Virus record (IMG/VR): IMGVR_UViG_3300044641_010300
Coordinates: 1-60,331 of that record
From: a virus
Length of the DNA stretch: 60,331 bases
Strand: one strand, 5' to 3'
The notes under the pieces are model-generated. The model had not been told where the DNA came from and searched no databases. It saw nothing but the letters and a program-made list of their open reading frames with translations. How positions within the stretch are numbered: position 1 is the stretch's first letter; the number at the start of each line of letters is the position of its first letter. The position numbers were made by a program, and so were the translations under genes. Positions 53,533 through 60,331 of this stretch are shown one piece after another.

Positions 53533-56175
53533 TTATTTGTATGAAATTCTATCTTTGATCTCTTCTGCGAATTTAACAGCTGCTTCAAACCCAGCCTGTC
53601 CTTTTCGGATTCTTCTAATTCTATCCCCTAAAATTCCAGCTTCTTTGTTTCTTAAAATTACCTTGGTGGGTTTTTTGTCTCTGTCATAAACCAATGTTAC
53701 TTTAGTCACAGTTTTCCAATTTTCAATGCCTAATTCTTTTCTTTGTTCTGGAGTCAAAAATTCTTCTGCAACGTTTACATCCTCTCCTGCATCTCCATCT
53801 GGATCATCCTTGATAACAAGTCTTCTTTTTTTATCTACAATTTGTACATCATCGGGAGAAGCTTTGATTTTATCCTTAGACCCTTTTTCTGGACCTGGTG
53901 TTAGAGGAGCAATTTCGTCTGCTTCCTCTTTTTCCGACCCGGAATCATCTTTTTTTGGAGCCTCATAAGTAGCCAATCCATACCGAGGATTATAAACAGG
54001 ATCATCCGTTGTTACTTCAACCACGATAGGATCTCCTGGAGAAGCGTCAAAACTTTCTTCTCCAACTACAAAATAAGCAATTTCTGGTGCTTGCTGTTTG
54101 ATGTTTGGGTCAACAAATTGAATAGTAGATATGCGATAAATTGGAGTAGCAAATCTGGAATAGGGAGAATCTTCTTCTCTCCGCATTATTTTTTCTTTGT
54201 TGGTCTTAACTTTTTCGGAACTTTCGAAATCTTCAGCCCATTCTTCTTCTGAACTTTTACCTTCTGACTTTTTAGAGTCTTTTTTATTTTGGTCTTCTTT
54301 TTTTCTGCCAAAAGGATTCAAAATAGGATTATCTTCCTCTGACTCTTCAGCTTCCGAAATCATTTTAAAATCTGAAAAAGAAACTAATTTCAAATTTTCG
54401 TTTAAAATTTGTTTTTGCGGGTAAGCGAAATTTTCTTTAACTTCTTGCTGATTTTCTCCTGCTAACGAAACTAATATTTTATCTACGCCTGCGTTTTTTA
54501 AATCTTCTTGCCCCATTAATTTTCCAGCCACATTTAATTTATTTCCATCCTGGTTTTGAAAATTAAATTCATAGGAATCTGGAGCATCTTCTGGCACAAA
54601 ATACATTTCATCCGGTGCTTCTGCATAAGCTTTTTCCATTTGGTCCCAATCACAGTAACCATAAAAAGAAGTTGCCACCATGTGTTCTTCCATAGATTGT
54701 AATGCAATTGTCTCGAATTCTAGATCATCATTATCTACCAATCCATGTCCAAACTTGTCATTGGCATTAAAAACTAAAAGAACAAGTTCATTTCCAGTGA
54801 CCAATTTTTTTAATTCCTTAGAATGGACATCAATTAGCAAGAAATAAGAGAGCCCATCTATTTGAGCTACTTTCATTAAATCCATTGTGGTTCTAGTTTC
54901 AGTACCAAAAACGTAACTAGCCCAGCCTCCACCGGCATCATTGGCCCAACAAATGGTGATTGGTTTTCCAGTTTGGATTTTACCTGGTTCAAACGTTTTT
55001 GAGGCAAAATCGTCTACCTCGCCATATCTTGGGGCTTGATTTTTTGAAAACCAGTTGTAGATTTGTTGACCGGCTTGTATCACACCTAAAACAAGAGCTA
55101 TTTTAGAACCTATTGAACCAACTGTTTTGCCTAAAAATTTTCCTCCTGCTTTAGTAGCTCCTTTGGCTGCAACTTTGCCCGATAATTTTTGTTGAGCTCT
55201 TTTCATAGCGGCATTTCCCTTTTTCCCCCTTAATTTTATGATCTTGCCTGCTTTTTTCACATAAGGAGTTCCATCTTTAACAAATACACCATTAGGGAGT
55301 TGAACTGTTTTCCCTTTCAAAGAAGAGCTTCCGCTAAAAAAACTTTTGAGAGTTTCCCATTTACCTTTACCTGCAACAGCTTGGATTGTATTTTTTCCCT
55401 TGAAAATACCCCTGGCTGCTTTTCTTAGAAGTAAAGCTGAAGCCATTGTCCCTGCTACTTTTGCAGCTACTAGAATACCCCCTAAACCAAGAGCAGCAGT
55501 GAAAGCTTGTGAAACAAATTCGGAGACTGACGAAAGGTAAGATTGTGCATCCCCTTTTAATTCCTTTTCCAAGGGAATCGAATAATCAACTTCGGCCACA
55601 ATTAAATTTGGGGTGTCTTTAATTTTTTTAAATCTGAGAGCTTGTCTGCCTTCAGGGACTGTGGTTCCTGCTTCATCAAAAGGGTCTATTACAACAGCGT
55701 ATTGTTTACCTTCTTCCAAACCATCCAGTTCTAAAGTGGTTTTAAGTTCTCCTGATTTTTCCAAAGCCTCGATTGCATACATAAAGCGGATTGCTCTTTT
55801 GTCTGGATCACCTGATTTTTCTTCGGCTTCGTATACTTTTAAAAATTCATCAAATCCGGAAAGATGACCAGAAGTTGTTAAAGAATTAACTTCAAATTCA
55901 AAAAATTGGCGGTAAAAATCATCGGCTTGCTCTATATTCTCCAGCAAGCTTTTTCCCAATTCAAAATAAGATTCTGCTTCTGCAGTCCAACTTCTGGGAT
56001 TTTTTTTCAACCATTCTTGCCATTTATCGGTATAAGACCACCACTGAAAATCATTTAAATCTGTGGGTGTTCCTTCTATATTTGTGGGTAGATTAATCAA
56101 AGGAAAAACGGAACCGGATTTATCCGGGTCTTTACTAGCAGTGAATGTGGAATTTTTTTTGAACAGTAAAATCAT
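53533..56175 (-). CDS. Large putative internal virion protein with two hydrophobic segments
   Basis: This 880-residue protein is not recognised. Residues 226-250 (AALGLGGILVAAKVAGTMAS) and 351-376 (TVGSIGSKIALVLGVIQAGQ) are hydrophobic and could insert in a membrane. They are separated by a lysine-rich stretch (KGKKGNAAMKRAQQK type) that could bind DNA. At residues 591-608, ILNENLKLVSFSDFKMISEA contains LNE and ISE sites in the middle of the protein, next to a SFSDF block like that of the 38145-39035 product. A highly acidic tail (EESEEDNP, then SEGKSSEEEWAED) follows. A packaged, DNA-linked and membrane-active role is inferred. It starts 9 bases after the nucleotidyltransferase-like gene and ends 72 bases before the protease-scaffold gene, in the head module. 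Confidence 0.65.
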   Translation of the reverse strand: MILLFKKNSTFTASKDPDKSGSVFPLINLPTNIEGTPTDLNDFQWWSYTDKWQEWLKKNPRSWTAEAESYFELGKSLLENIEQADDFYRQFFEFEVNSLTTSGHLSGFDEFLKVYEAEEKSGDPDKRAIRFMYAIEALEKSGELKTTLELDGLEEGKQYAVVIDPFDEAGTTVPEGRQALRFKKIKDTPNLIVAEVDYSIPLEKELKGDAQSYLSSVSEFVSQAFTAALGLGGILVAAKVAGTMASALLLRKAARGIFKGKNTIQAVAGKGKWETLKSFFSGSSSLKGKTVQLPNGVFVKDGTPYVKKAGKIIKLRGKKGNAAMKRAQQKLSGKVAAKGATKAGGKFLGKTVGSIGSKIALVLGVIQAGQQIYNWFSKNQAPRYGEVDDFASKTFEPGKIQTGKPITICWANDAGGGWASYVFGTETRTTMDLMKVAQIDGLSYFLLIDVHSKELKKLVTGNELVLLVFNANDKFGHGLVDNDDLEFETIALQSMEEHMVATSFYGYCDWDQMEKAYAEAPDEMYFVPEDAPDSYEFNFQNQDGNKLNVAGKLMGQEDLKNAGVDKILVSLAGENQQEVKENFAYPQKQILNENLKLVSFSDFKMISEAEESEEDNPILNPFGRKKEDQNKKDSKKSEGKSSEEEWAEDFESSEKVKTNKEKIMRREEDSPYSRFATPIYRISTIQFVDPNIKQQAPEIAYFVVGEESFDASPGDPIVVEVTTDDPVYNPRYGLATYEAPKKDDSGSEKEEADEIAPLTPGPEKGSKDKIKASPDDVQIVDKKRRLVIKDDPDGDAGEDVNVAEEFLTPEQRKELGIENWKTVTKVTLVYDRDKKPTKVILRNKEAGILGDRIRRIRKGQAGFEAAVKFAEEIKDRISYK

Positions 56176-56184
56176 AAGGTTTAA

Positions 56185-56955
56185 TTATTTGGTGTTATGT
56201 TCTAGCATTTTAACCAGTCTTTGTATGTATCCTCCTTCGAGGAGCTTACGGTAGGCAGATTGCTCTGCCAGTGATTTAGTCTTGGGGGTGTAAGCTTTTT
56301 TTCTCAATTTACCAAGATTAGATTGGATTTTTTTGATGATCTGCTTTTGGATCTTGGCATCTGCAAACTCCGAACTTTGAATTCTCTCCAATTTTTCGAG
56401 GAGATAACAAACACTCATGGCCTTTTTTTCATCTACCCCAAAATTTTCTTTTTCTTCCAGATTGGGTGGCTTTATCCATTTGTTTTGTTTTAAAGAATAA
56501 ATCCCAGACTTGACCCTAGATTCCCCAACACCTATGACTTCTAGATCGACCTCGTGGCCCCGCAGGGTAACTTCTGGTTTAGATTGCCACAAAAAAGCTT
56601 GGTGATTAATTTTCTCTGCTATTAAAGCTTTTTTTTCTTTTTGGGAATCTAAATCGAAAACAATCTCAACCTCCAATGGAGAATCCTCACTGTAATGTGG
56701 TCCACACATTGGACCAACCAAACGAATATCTGAAATTGTACAACTGTCTCCGATGGATTCCTCAAGATCTCCAATAAAAGACTCCGATATCTTAATTAAT
56801 TTTTTTCTAACGATGGGATCCAGATCCCATTTAGTCTTTCCTGTCGGATGTTTATATTTATCCCAAAATTTTTGACACAAATCAGAACTTAGAGGAGAAT
56901 GGATTGAATCATTCTCCCCTAAAAATTCATCGAAATTAAAAACAGGAAATCCCAA
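56185..56955 (-). CDS. Nucleotidyltransferase-like protein with targeting-like N-terminus, TTG start
   Basis: The only plausible start is a TTG at 56955, giving M/L-GFPVFNFDEFLGEN. The upstream frame has no ATG, and a GATATATAGT box lies 19 bases before it, the spacing seen for other genes. The N-terminus ends in L-G-E followed by N (after residue 14), matching the targeting-like pattern. The middle contains ISDIRLVGPMCGPHYSEDSP followed by LEVEIVFDLDSQ, and later LRGHEVDLEVIGVG. This resembles the Gs...D.D....hD.. layout of the polymerase-beta-type nucleotidyltransferase fold, with changes in the first motif (GPMCGPHYSEDS for GS...SDID). Enzymatic activity is therefore doubtful. It precedes the 880-residue virion gene. 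Confidence 0.55.
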   Translation of the reverse strand: MGFPVFNFDEFLGENDSIHSPLSSDLCQKFWDKYKHPTGKTKWDLDPIVRKKLIKISESFIGDLEESIGDSCTISDIRLVGPMCGPHYSEDSPLEVEIVFDLDSQKEKKALIAEKINHQAFLWQSKPEVTLRGHEVDLEVIGVGESRVKSGIYSLKQNKWIKPPNLEEKENFGVDEKKAMSVCYLLEKLERIQSSEFADAKIQKQIIKKIQSNLGKLRKKAYTPKTKSLAEQSAYRKLLEGGYIQRLVKMLEHNTK

Positions 56956-56974
56956 AATTCGGTCATTTATTTGG

Positions 56975-56984
56975 ACTATATATC
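56975..56984 (-). promoter_or_regulatory. Late-promoter-like TATA box
   Basis: GATATATAGT on the minus strand, 19 bases before the TTG start at 56955. The gap to the exonuclease gene that precedes it on the map is 50 bases. Confidence 0.65.
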
Positions 56985-57005
56985 CAAATAAATTTCCGAA
57001 GGGTA

Positions 57006-57707
57006 CTACAATTTACTTGCAGTAAGTAAAACTTGAATTACAGTTTCAACGTCTTTTTCACAATAGACCTTGATTCTTTCAAAATCTTTTTCTACCCAGA
57101 ATGTGGAATGGACCTGGGATCCGTCTATATCTTCTTTAGGAGATTCAACTCCCATCGAACAAGAAAGTAAGTCTAAACTTAAATATTTTTGCTGACTCCA
57201 GCTACCGAAAGCGAAAATTTCAGAGGTGTCCAAAAATGGAATTTCCCATGGTTTTTTATCCCAGACTTTTAAATTACCAGGAAGTTCAATTCCATTGTAA
57301 ATCATTCTTTTGCCCACACACGGAACATCAAAACCTTTAATGTTGTGCCCAGCAAGTTTCATGCCTTTGGTCATCGAGTTGGAAAGGACTTTTTTTGTCT
57401 TAGTCAGAATATCAATCTCATCTTCTCCATAAAAAGAAATAAATCTTGTACTTTCATCTTCGTTGATTGTACCAAAAGAAATACACACAATCCTGGAATA
57501 TTCTGGTTCTAGTCCCGCTTTTTGGAGGTAAATTTGATCACTAGTAGAGTTTTGGAATTCTGGATAGGATCTGTAATATTTTACCCTTCTTTCCCAGAGT
57601 TTAGCTAATCTAGGATTTTCTTCGCGGAGACATTCCAAGTCTGGACACCAACCAGCAGTTTCAACATCGAAGAAAAGACAATTTTTGAGGATTGAAAGTG
57701 GGATCAT
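57006..57707 (-). CDS. DEDD-family 3'-5' exonuclease
   Basis: I use the second Met (MIPLSILKNCLFFDVETAG, ATG at 57707). It lies 2 bases after the previous stop, while the longer frame overlaps that gene. The 233-residue protein has the DEDD layout. Exo I is FFDVET, Exo II is AGHNIKGFDVPCVGKRM and Exo III is VYCEKDVETVIQ, with a Tyr four residues before the last Asp (DEDDy). Between them lie a YYRSYPEFQNSTS insert and a PFLDTSEIFAFGSWSQ segment. Such enzymes remove nucleotides from 3' ends and serve proofreading, repair or DNA degradation. Family is clear; role is inferred from its place next to an Fpg-like glycosylase. Confidence 0.85.
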   Translation of the reverse strand: MIPLSILKNCLFFDVETAGWCPDLECLREENPRLAKLWERRVKYYRSYPEFQNSTSDQIYLQKAGLEPEYSRIVCISFGTINEDESTRFISFYGEDEIDILTKTKKVLSNSMTKGMKLAGHNIKGFDVPCVGKRMIYNGIELPGNLKVWDKKPWEIPFLDTSEIFAFGSWSQQKYLSLDLLSCSMGVESPKEDIDGSQVHSTFWVEKDFERIKVYCEKDVETVIQVLLTASKL

Positions 57708-57709
57708 AG

Positions 57710-58507
57710 TTATTTTTTTGTATTCCATTTGGGATTAAACCAAAAGGTTCTACCGTTTTTATCTGTTATTTTAGACATCAGAGGATTGCCGTAGCACAAC
57801 ATAAATTCATCCCAATTGGTAGGAATTTTGCCATCTGGATTTTTCCAATCTTTAATTCTACCCCCGCCGAGAGTGTAGGCTATGGTAGGTAAATCCCGAC
57901 ACAAATCTAAAATAATCGGGTGTTGGGCGATGTAATCTCCAGCGGCCTTAAAGGGGTCAGAGTCAATGCGATATAAAATTTCAGCTCTTAAATAGTTGCC
58001 AATTCCGTTGAAGAATTTTTGGTTCATCAAAACTTCATGAATGGGTTTCTCGAATGCTTTTGATTTCAAATTTGATAAGACATGAATTTTAAATGCTTCA
58101 AAATCTCTAGCTGGATCCGGACCTCGTTCCGGATTCCAAGATTCGAAAGACCATCTACCAAATCTTCTTACATCTACGAAACACACTTCTCCTTCAGAGG
58201 AAAGAAAACTTAAATGTGTGTGTTTAGGTCTTGAACCCAAATCTGCCCATTTGAAATGACCAGACATGCCCATAGTCATTTTTAAAGAAAGAATTTCAGA
58301 TTTGGTTGAAACCGGAAAATCTTCCATGGTTTCTAATAACAAAAGCATTTCCTTTCCTCTGGAAGTGGCTTGAATTTTAAACGGAGATTCTAAAGTAAAT
58401 TCCTTTCCTTTGTGTTCTGGATTTTTCCAAACCCCATGGAAAATTTTACCCTGTGAAATTTTTTGAACATATTCCGCGGTTAATCTGACTTCTGCTAATT
58501 CTGGCAT
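57710..58507 (-). CDS. Fpg/Nei-family DNA glycosylase
   Basis: This 265-residue protein begins MPELAEVRLTAEYVQKISQG, with the catalytic proline at position 2 and Glu3. K52 in SRGKEMLLLLE corresponds to the conserved lysine. The helix-two-turn-helix contains FFNGIGNYLRAEILYR. The C-terminal finger region is DKNGRTFWFNPKWN, without the four zinc-binding cysteines, as in zinc-less members of the family. The conserved Arg in GRTFW is kept. These enzymes excise oxidised bases and cut the backbone by a Schiff-base intermediate on Pro2. It lies 35 bases after the UvdE-like gene. Confidence 0.9.
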   Translation of the reverse strand: MPELAEVRLTAEYVQKISQGKIFHGVWKNPEHKGKEFTLESPFKIQATSRGKEMLLLLETMEDFPVSTKSEILSLKMTMGMSGHFKWADLGSRPKHTHLSFLSSEGEVCFVDVRRFGRWSFESWNPERGPDPARDFEAFKIHVLSNLKSKAFEKPIHEVLMNQKFFNGIGNYLRAEILYRIDSDPFKAAGDYIAQHPIILDLCRDLPTIAYTLGGGRIKDWKNPDGKIPTNWDEFMLCYGNPLMSKITDKNGRTFWFNPKWNTKK

Positions 58508-58542
58508 GGCGTAAAAATAAACAAATTAATTCAACAAATTTC

Positions 58543-59424
58543 TTAAATTTTTGGAATTATCAAAGGAATCAAAGATTTGTGTTCGGACAAATATTGGATA
58601 CAAGTTTTATAGGAATCTGGCGATTCAACAACAACATCTACATCCAAACCAAAAGTTGGAATACGGTGGGATAACCTTACAGAGGAATTTGGAGAGATTG
58701 AAATTCCTTTGTCATCTAAAATAGAACTTTCTCCGTGAAAATAAATTGGCTTATAAGGAGATTCCCAAGTAGAGCAACTTAAAAATAGAGCCTCTCTAAA
58801 ATTTAGACCCCCAGAATTAAATTGATGGGGTAGGGATCTGAAACAAATTGGAATTTTAACAGGGTAAAAAACTCCAGCTAATAAATCAGTTACAGAAAAA
58901 AGAGAGGGCTTATCATCATTTGTGACGGCCAGCATTTTTCTGATAGACAGCGGAAATTTTTGTATTTCTTCACAAAATCTCTGGGCAGTTTCTTTTCTAT
59001 TACCATAAGCACTTCCTACTCTGAGCAGCACACAAGGTTCAGAAATGCCCAATCCTTCTATCAAAGAAGCAAGTTTTCCTATCATCACATGGGTTTGTTC
59101 GACAGAATCTGGCAACTTTGAACCTAGAAAAAAGTGTTGTGATAGGAAAAATAAAATTCTGTGGGAATGAACTCTTAGATTTTGACTTAAATTATCTAGA
59201 AGGTTTAAATCTGAATGGCCTTCTTCCAAATTGGAAAAATCTGGCAAATTGTAATCTGCTTCGGTTAATTGAAAACAAGTGACATCTATCCCGTTTTTGA
59301 CGTGTCTGTCGATTGTATCCGACACAAATTGCAAAAATTGTCTGGGTGAAACTTCATCGTTCCTTGTGAACTTGAAATTTCCAACAATAGAACCTAATTT
59401 GTGAGGGGTTTTGCTTAAAATCAT
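58543..59424 (-). CDS. UvdE-like TIM-barrel protein with lost metal ligands
   Basis: This 293-residue protein follows the UV damage endonuclease layout: LGISEPCVLLRVGSAYGNRK (128-144), KMLAVTNDDKPSLFSVTDLL (163-182) and VKIPICFRSLPHQFNSGG (189-206). In active enzymes these blocks carry metal ligands. By memory-based alignment the His of L-x-H-x-G-G is Arg135, the Glu of L-E-N-D is Thr168, and the Asp of F-D-V-H-H is Arg196. The SFHPGQF strand is replaced by LFFLSQHFF (91-99). The fold looks kept but the catalytic centre is not. The protein may have become a binding or structural partner, or the residues may have moved; no activity should be assumed. It lies 34 bases after the 160-residue gene. 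Confidence 0.6.
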   Translation of the reverse strand: MILSKTPHKLGSIVGNFKFTRNDEVSPRQFLQFVSDTIDRHVKNGIDVTCFQLTEADYNLPDFSNLEEGHSDLNLLDNLSQNLRVHSHRILFFLSQHFFLGSKLPDSVEQTHVMIGKLASLIEGLGISEPCVLLRVGSAYGNRKETAQRFCEEIQKFPLSIRKMLAVTNDDKPSLFSVTDLLAGVFYPVKIPICFRSLPHQFNSGGLNFREALFLSCSTWESPYKPIYFHGESSILDDKGISISPNSSVRLSHRIPTFGLDVDVVVESPDSYKTCIQYLSEHKSLIPLIIPKI

Positions 59425-59458
59425 CCTGTGCTGTACACAGAAGAACAGTAAAAGTTTC

Positions 59459-59941
59459 TCAACTTCCTACCGCTTCGATTCCCAAACCAGGATTTGTATA
59501 AACTGTTTTAGAGTTATAAGCATCACCGGGCATATCGTTGAATTTATATTGAGATACAACCTGACGATGTCCTTTATCCCCCATATCCACAAATTCTACC
59601 GTGTCTGGCTTTAGTTCCAAAACTTTTTGGTCCTTCTTACCTTTGGTGTGGATCTGAACAAAAAAGCGATATGATTTGTGATCTGGGGCCAGAATATTTT
59701 TAACGACCATGCCGGCCACCTTCTTATCATCATTAATTGGTACTCCTATGACAATATCTCCCACCTGAAATTTTGATCCTGGGATGTTTCTAGGAACTCT
59801 AGGATCCGGTCCTACAGAAACGGACAAATCTTTATAGGGCTTATATTGAACCTTGAAAATGCCGTTTGCCCCACCATACCCATAGGTATCACCAAAAACT
59901 CCGGTGTCAAAAAATTCGTTGATGGTAAGAATGTGTTTCAA
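59459..59941 (-). CDS. Small protein of unknown function, TTG start
   Basis: This 160-residue protein starts at a TTG (59941); the upstream frame is closed by a stop with no ATG between, and a GATACATAGA box lies 15 bases before it. The start, M/L-KHILTINEFFDTGVFGD, resembles the targeting-like peptides, with I-N-E after residue 9, though less clearly. The body has a KOW/SH3-like strand pattern (GSKFQVGDIVIGVPINDDKK), and the C-terminus is Gly/Tyr-rich. Function unknown. Confidence 0.7.
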   Translation of the reverse strand: MKHILTINEFFDTGVFGDTYGYGGANGIFKVQYKPYKDLSVSVGPDPRVPRNIPGSKFQVGDIVIGVPINDDKKVAGMVVKNILAPDHKSYRFFVQIHTKGKKDQKVLELKPDTVEFVDMGDKGHRQVVSQYKFNDMPGDAYNSKTVYTNPGLGIEAVGS

Positions 59942-59956
59942 AGAAAACTGTTTTTT

Positions 59957-59966
59957 CTATGTATCT
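59957..59966 (-). promoter_or_regulatory. Late-promoter-like TATA box
   Basis: GATACATAGA on the minus strand, 15 bases upstream of the TTG start at 59941. One T is replaced by C compared with the consensus. It overlaps the end of the preceding gene. Confidence 0.5.
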
Positions 59967-60331
59967 AAATTTCTTCAGATTTGTGCGACATCTTCAGGAT
60001 GTCTTGAATTTTTTGGGCCATTTCATAATTTTCTTCGGCCAAAGCATTTTCCAACATGGCTTTTAAAGTGTCAAGATCTGAAACACCGGATGGGGTAACA
60101 CCAGTATCCATAGAAATACAAATTCTTTGTGGAGCATAAATTACCTCTAACTTGGTGTTCGGTAATTCAACTTCAAATTCAATTTCTTCGTCCTCTTGAC
60201 TTAGTGTTTCAATGATGGTGTCTTGATTCCATTCTTGGTTGTACCAAGACACGATCCAGTTCCCATAGGTGAAACTTTGATAGTCGTTTTCGACCACATA
60301 TTTAAGAATTGTTTTGAGTTCATGTTTAAGA
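59965..60331 (-). CDS. UVR-motif protein, N-terminus beyond right edge
   Basis: The reading frame is open to the window end, so the start lies outside; a GTG at 60297 is in frame but is not needed. The visible part has an acidic middle (TLSQEDEEIEFEVELPNTKL) and a C-terminal helix DTLKAMLENALAEENYEMAQ followed by KIQDILKMS. That helix matches the UVR motif (L..m..A....dyE.Aa.lRD.i) found in UvrB, UvrC and ClpC-type adaptor proteins, where it mediates protein-protein contact. A role in adapting a repair or proteolysis machine is possible. Confidence 0.65.
   Translation of the reverse strand, partial: LKHELKTILKYVVENDYQSFTYGNWIVSWYNQEWNQDTIIETLSQEDEEIEFEVELPNTKLEVIYAPQRICISMDTGVTPSGVSDLDTLKAMLENALAEENYEMAQKIQDILKMSHKSEEI

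Overview
The window is a contiguous piece of a large, AT-rich tailed-phage genome with a contractile-tail (T4-like myovirus) virion. It holds 46 protein genes, nearly all on the minus strand, tightly packed or overlapping, with no gene-free stretch over 300 bases and no tRNA, CRISPR or transposon that I could see. The host is most likely a member of the Bacteroidota. Start codons are preceded by A-rich leaders with no convincing Shine-Dalgarno sequence, and one promoter fits the Bacteroidota vegetative consensus (TTG, about 20 bases, TAnnTTTG). The host call is inference, not an observed match.

Layout, read in the direction of minus-strand transcription (high to low coordinates). 60.3-57.0 kb: a UVR-motif protein cut by the window end, a small protein, a UvdE-like protein that has lost its metal ligands, an Fpg/Nei DNA glycosylase and a DEDD exonuclease. 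57.0-49.7 kb: the head module, with a nucleotidyltransferase-like protein, a large putative internal virion protein with two hydrophobic segments, a prohead protease fused to a 14 x 14-residue repeat scaffold, and a gp23-like major capsid protein followed by a terminator. 49.6-45.3 kb: putative prohead core/internal proteins. 45.3-42.1 kb: an accessory cassette of lipoprotein, glycosyltransferase-like protein, P-loop kinase and asparagine synthetase, with its own host-type promoter. 42.1-41.0 kb: two more small proteins, then a terminator. 40.9-39.6 kb: a glycosyltransferase-like gene convergent with a lone plus-strand gene. 39.5-36.2 kb: small genes including a Nudix hydrolase. 36.1-16.1 kb: the tail and baseplate cluster, in the usual myophage order of candidate tube-initiation protein, LysM protein, gp27/gpD-like hub, gp5/gpV-like spike, gp25 and gp6/gpJ. 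An S1-domain protein and an amidoligase-like protein are inserted in the middle. 16.0-1 kb: large fibre/adhesin-type proteins, interrupted by a plus-strand phoH-like gene; the last fibre-type gene runs off the left edge.

Two genome-wide patterns tie the window together. First, a decamer close to GATATATAGA lies 14-22 bases upstream of ten minus-strand operon starts and looks like the late promoter of this phage. Second, many proteins in the head region begin with a short segment rich in F/N/D that ends in L-x-E or I-x-E. This resembles the capsid-targeting sequences of T4 internal proteins, which the prohead protease cuts. The scaffold repeat carries the same type of site (LAE) in nearly every copy, which suggests a scaffold designed to be cut into short peptides when the head matures.
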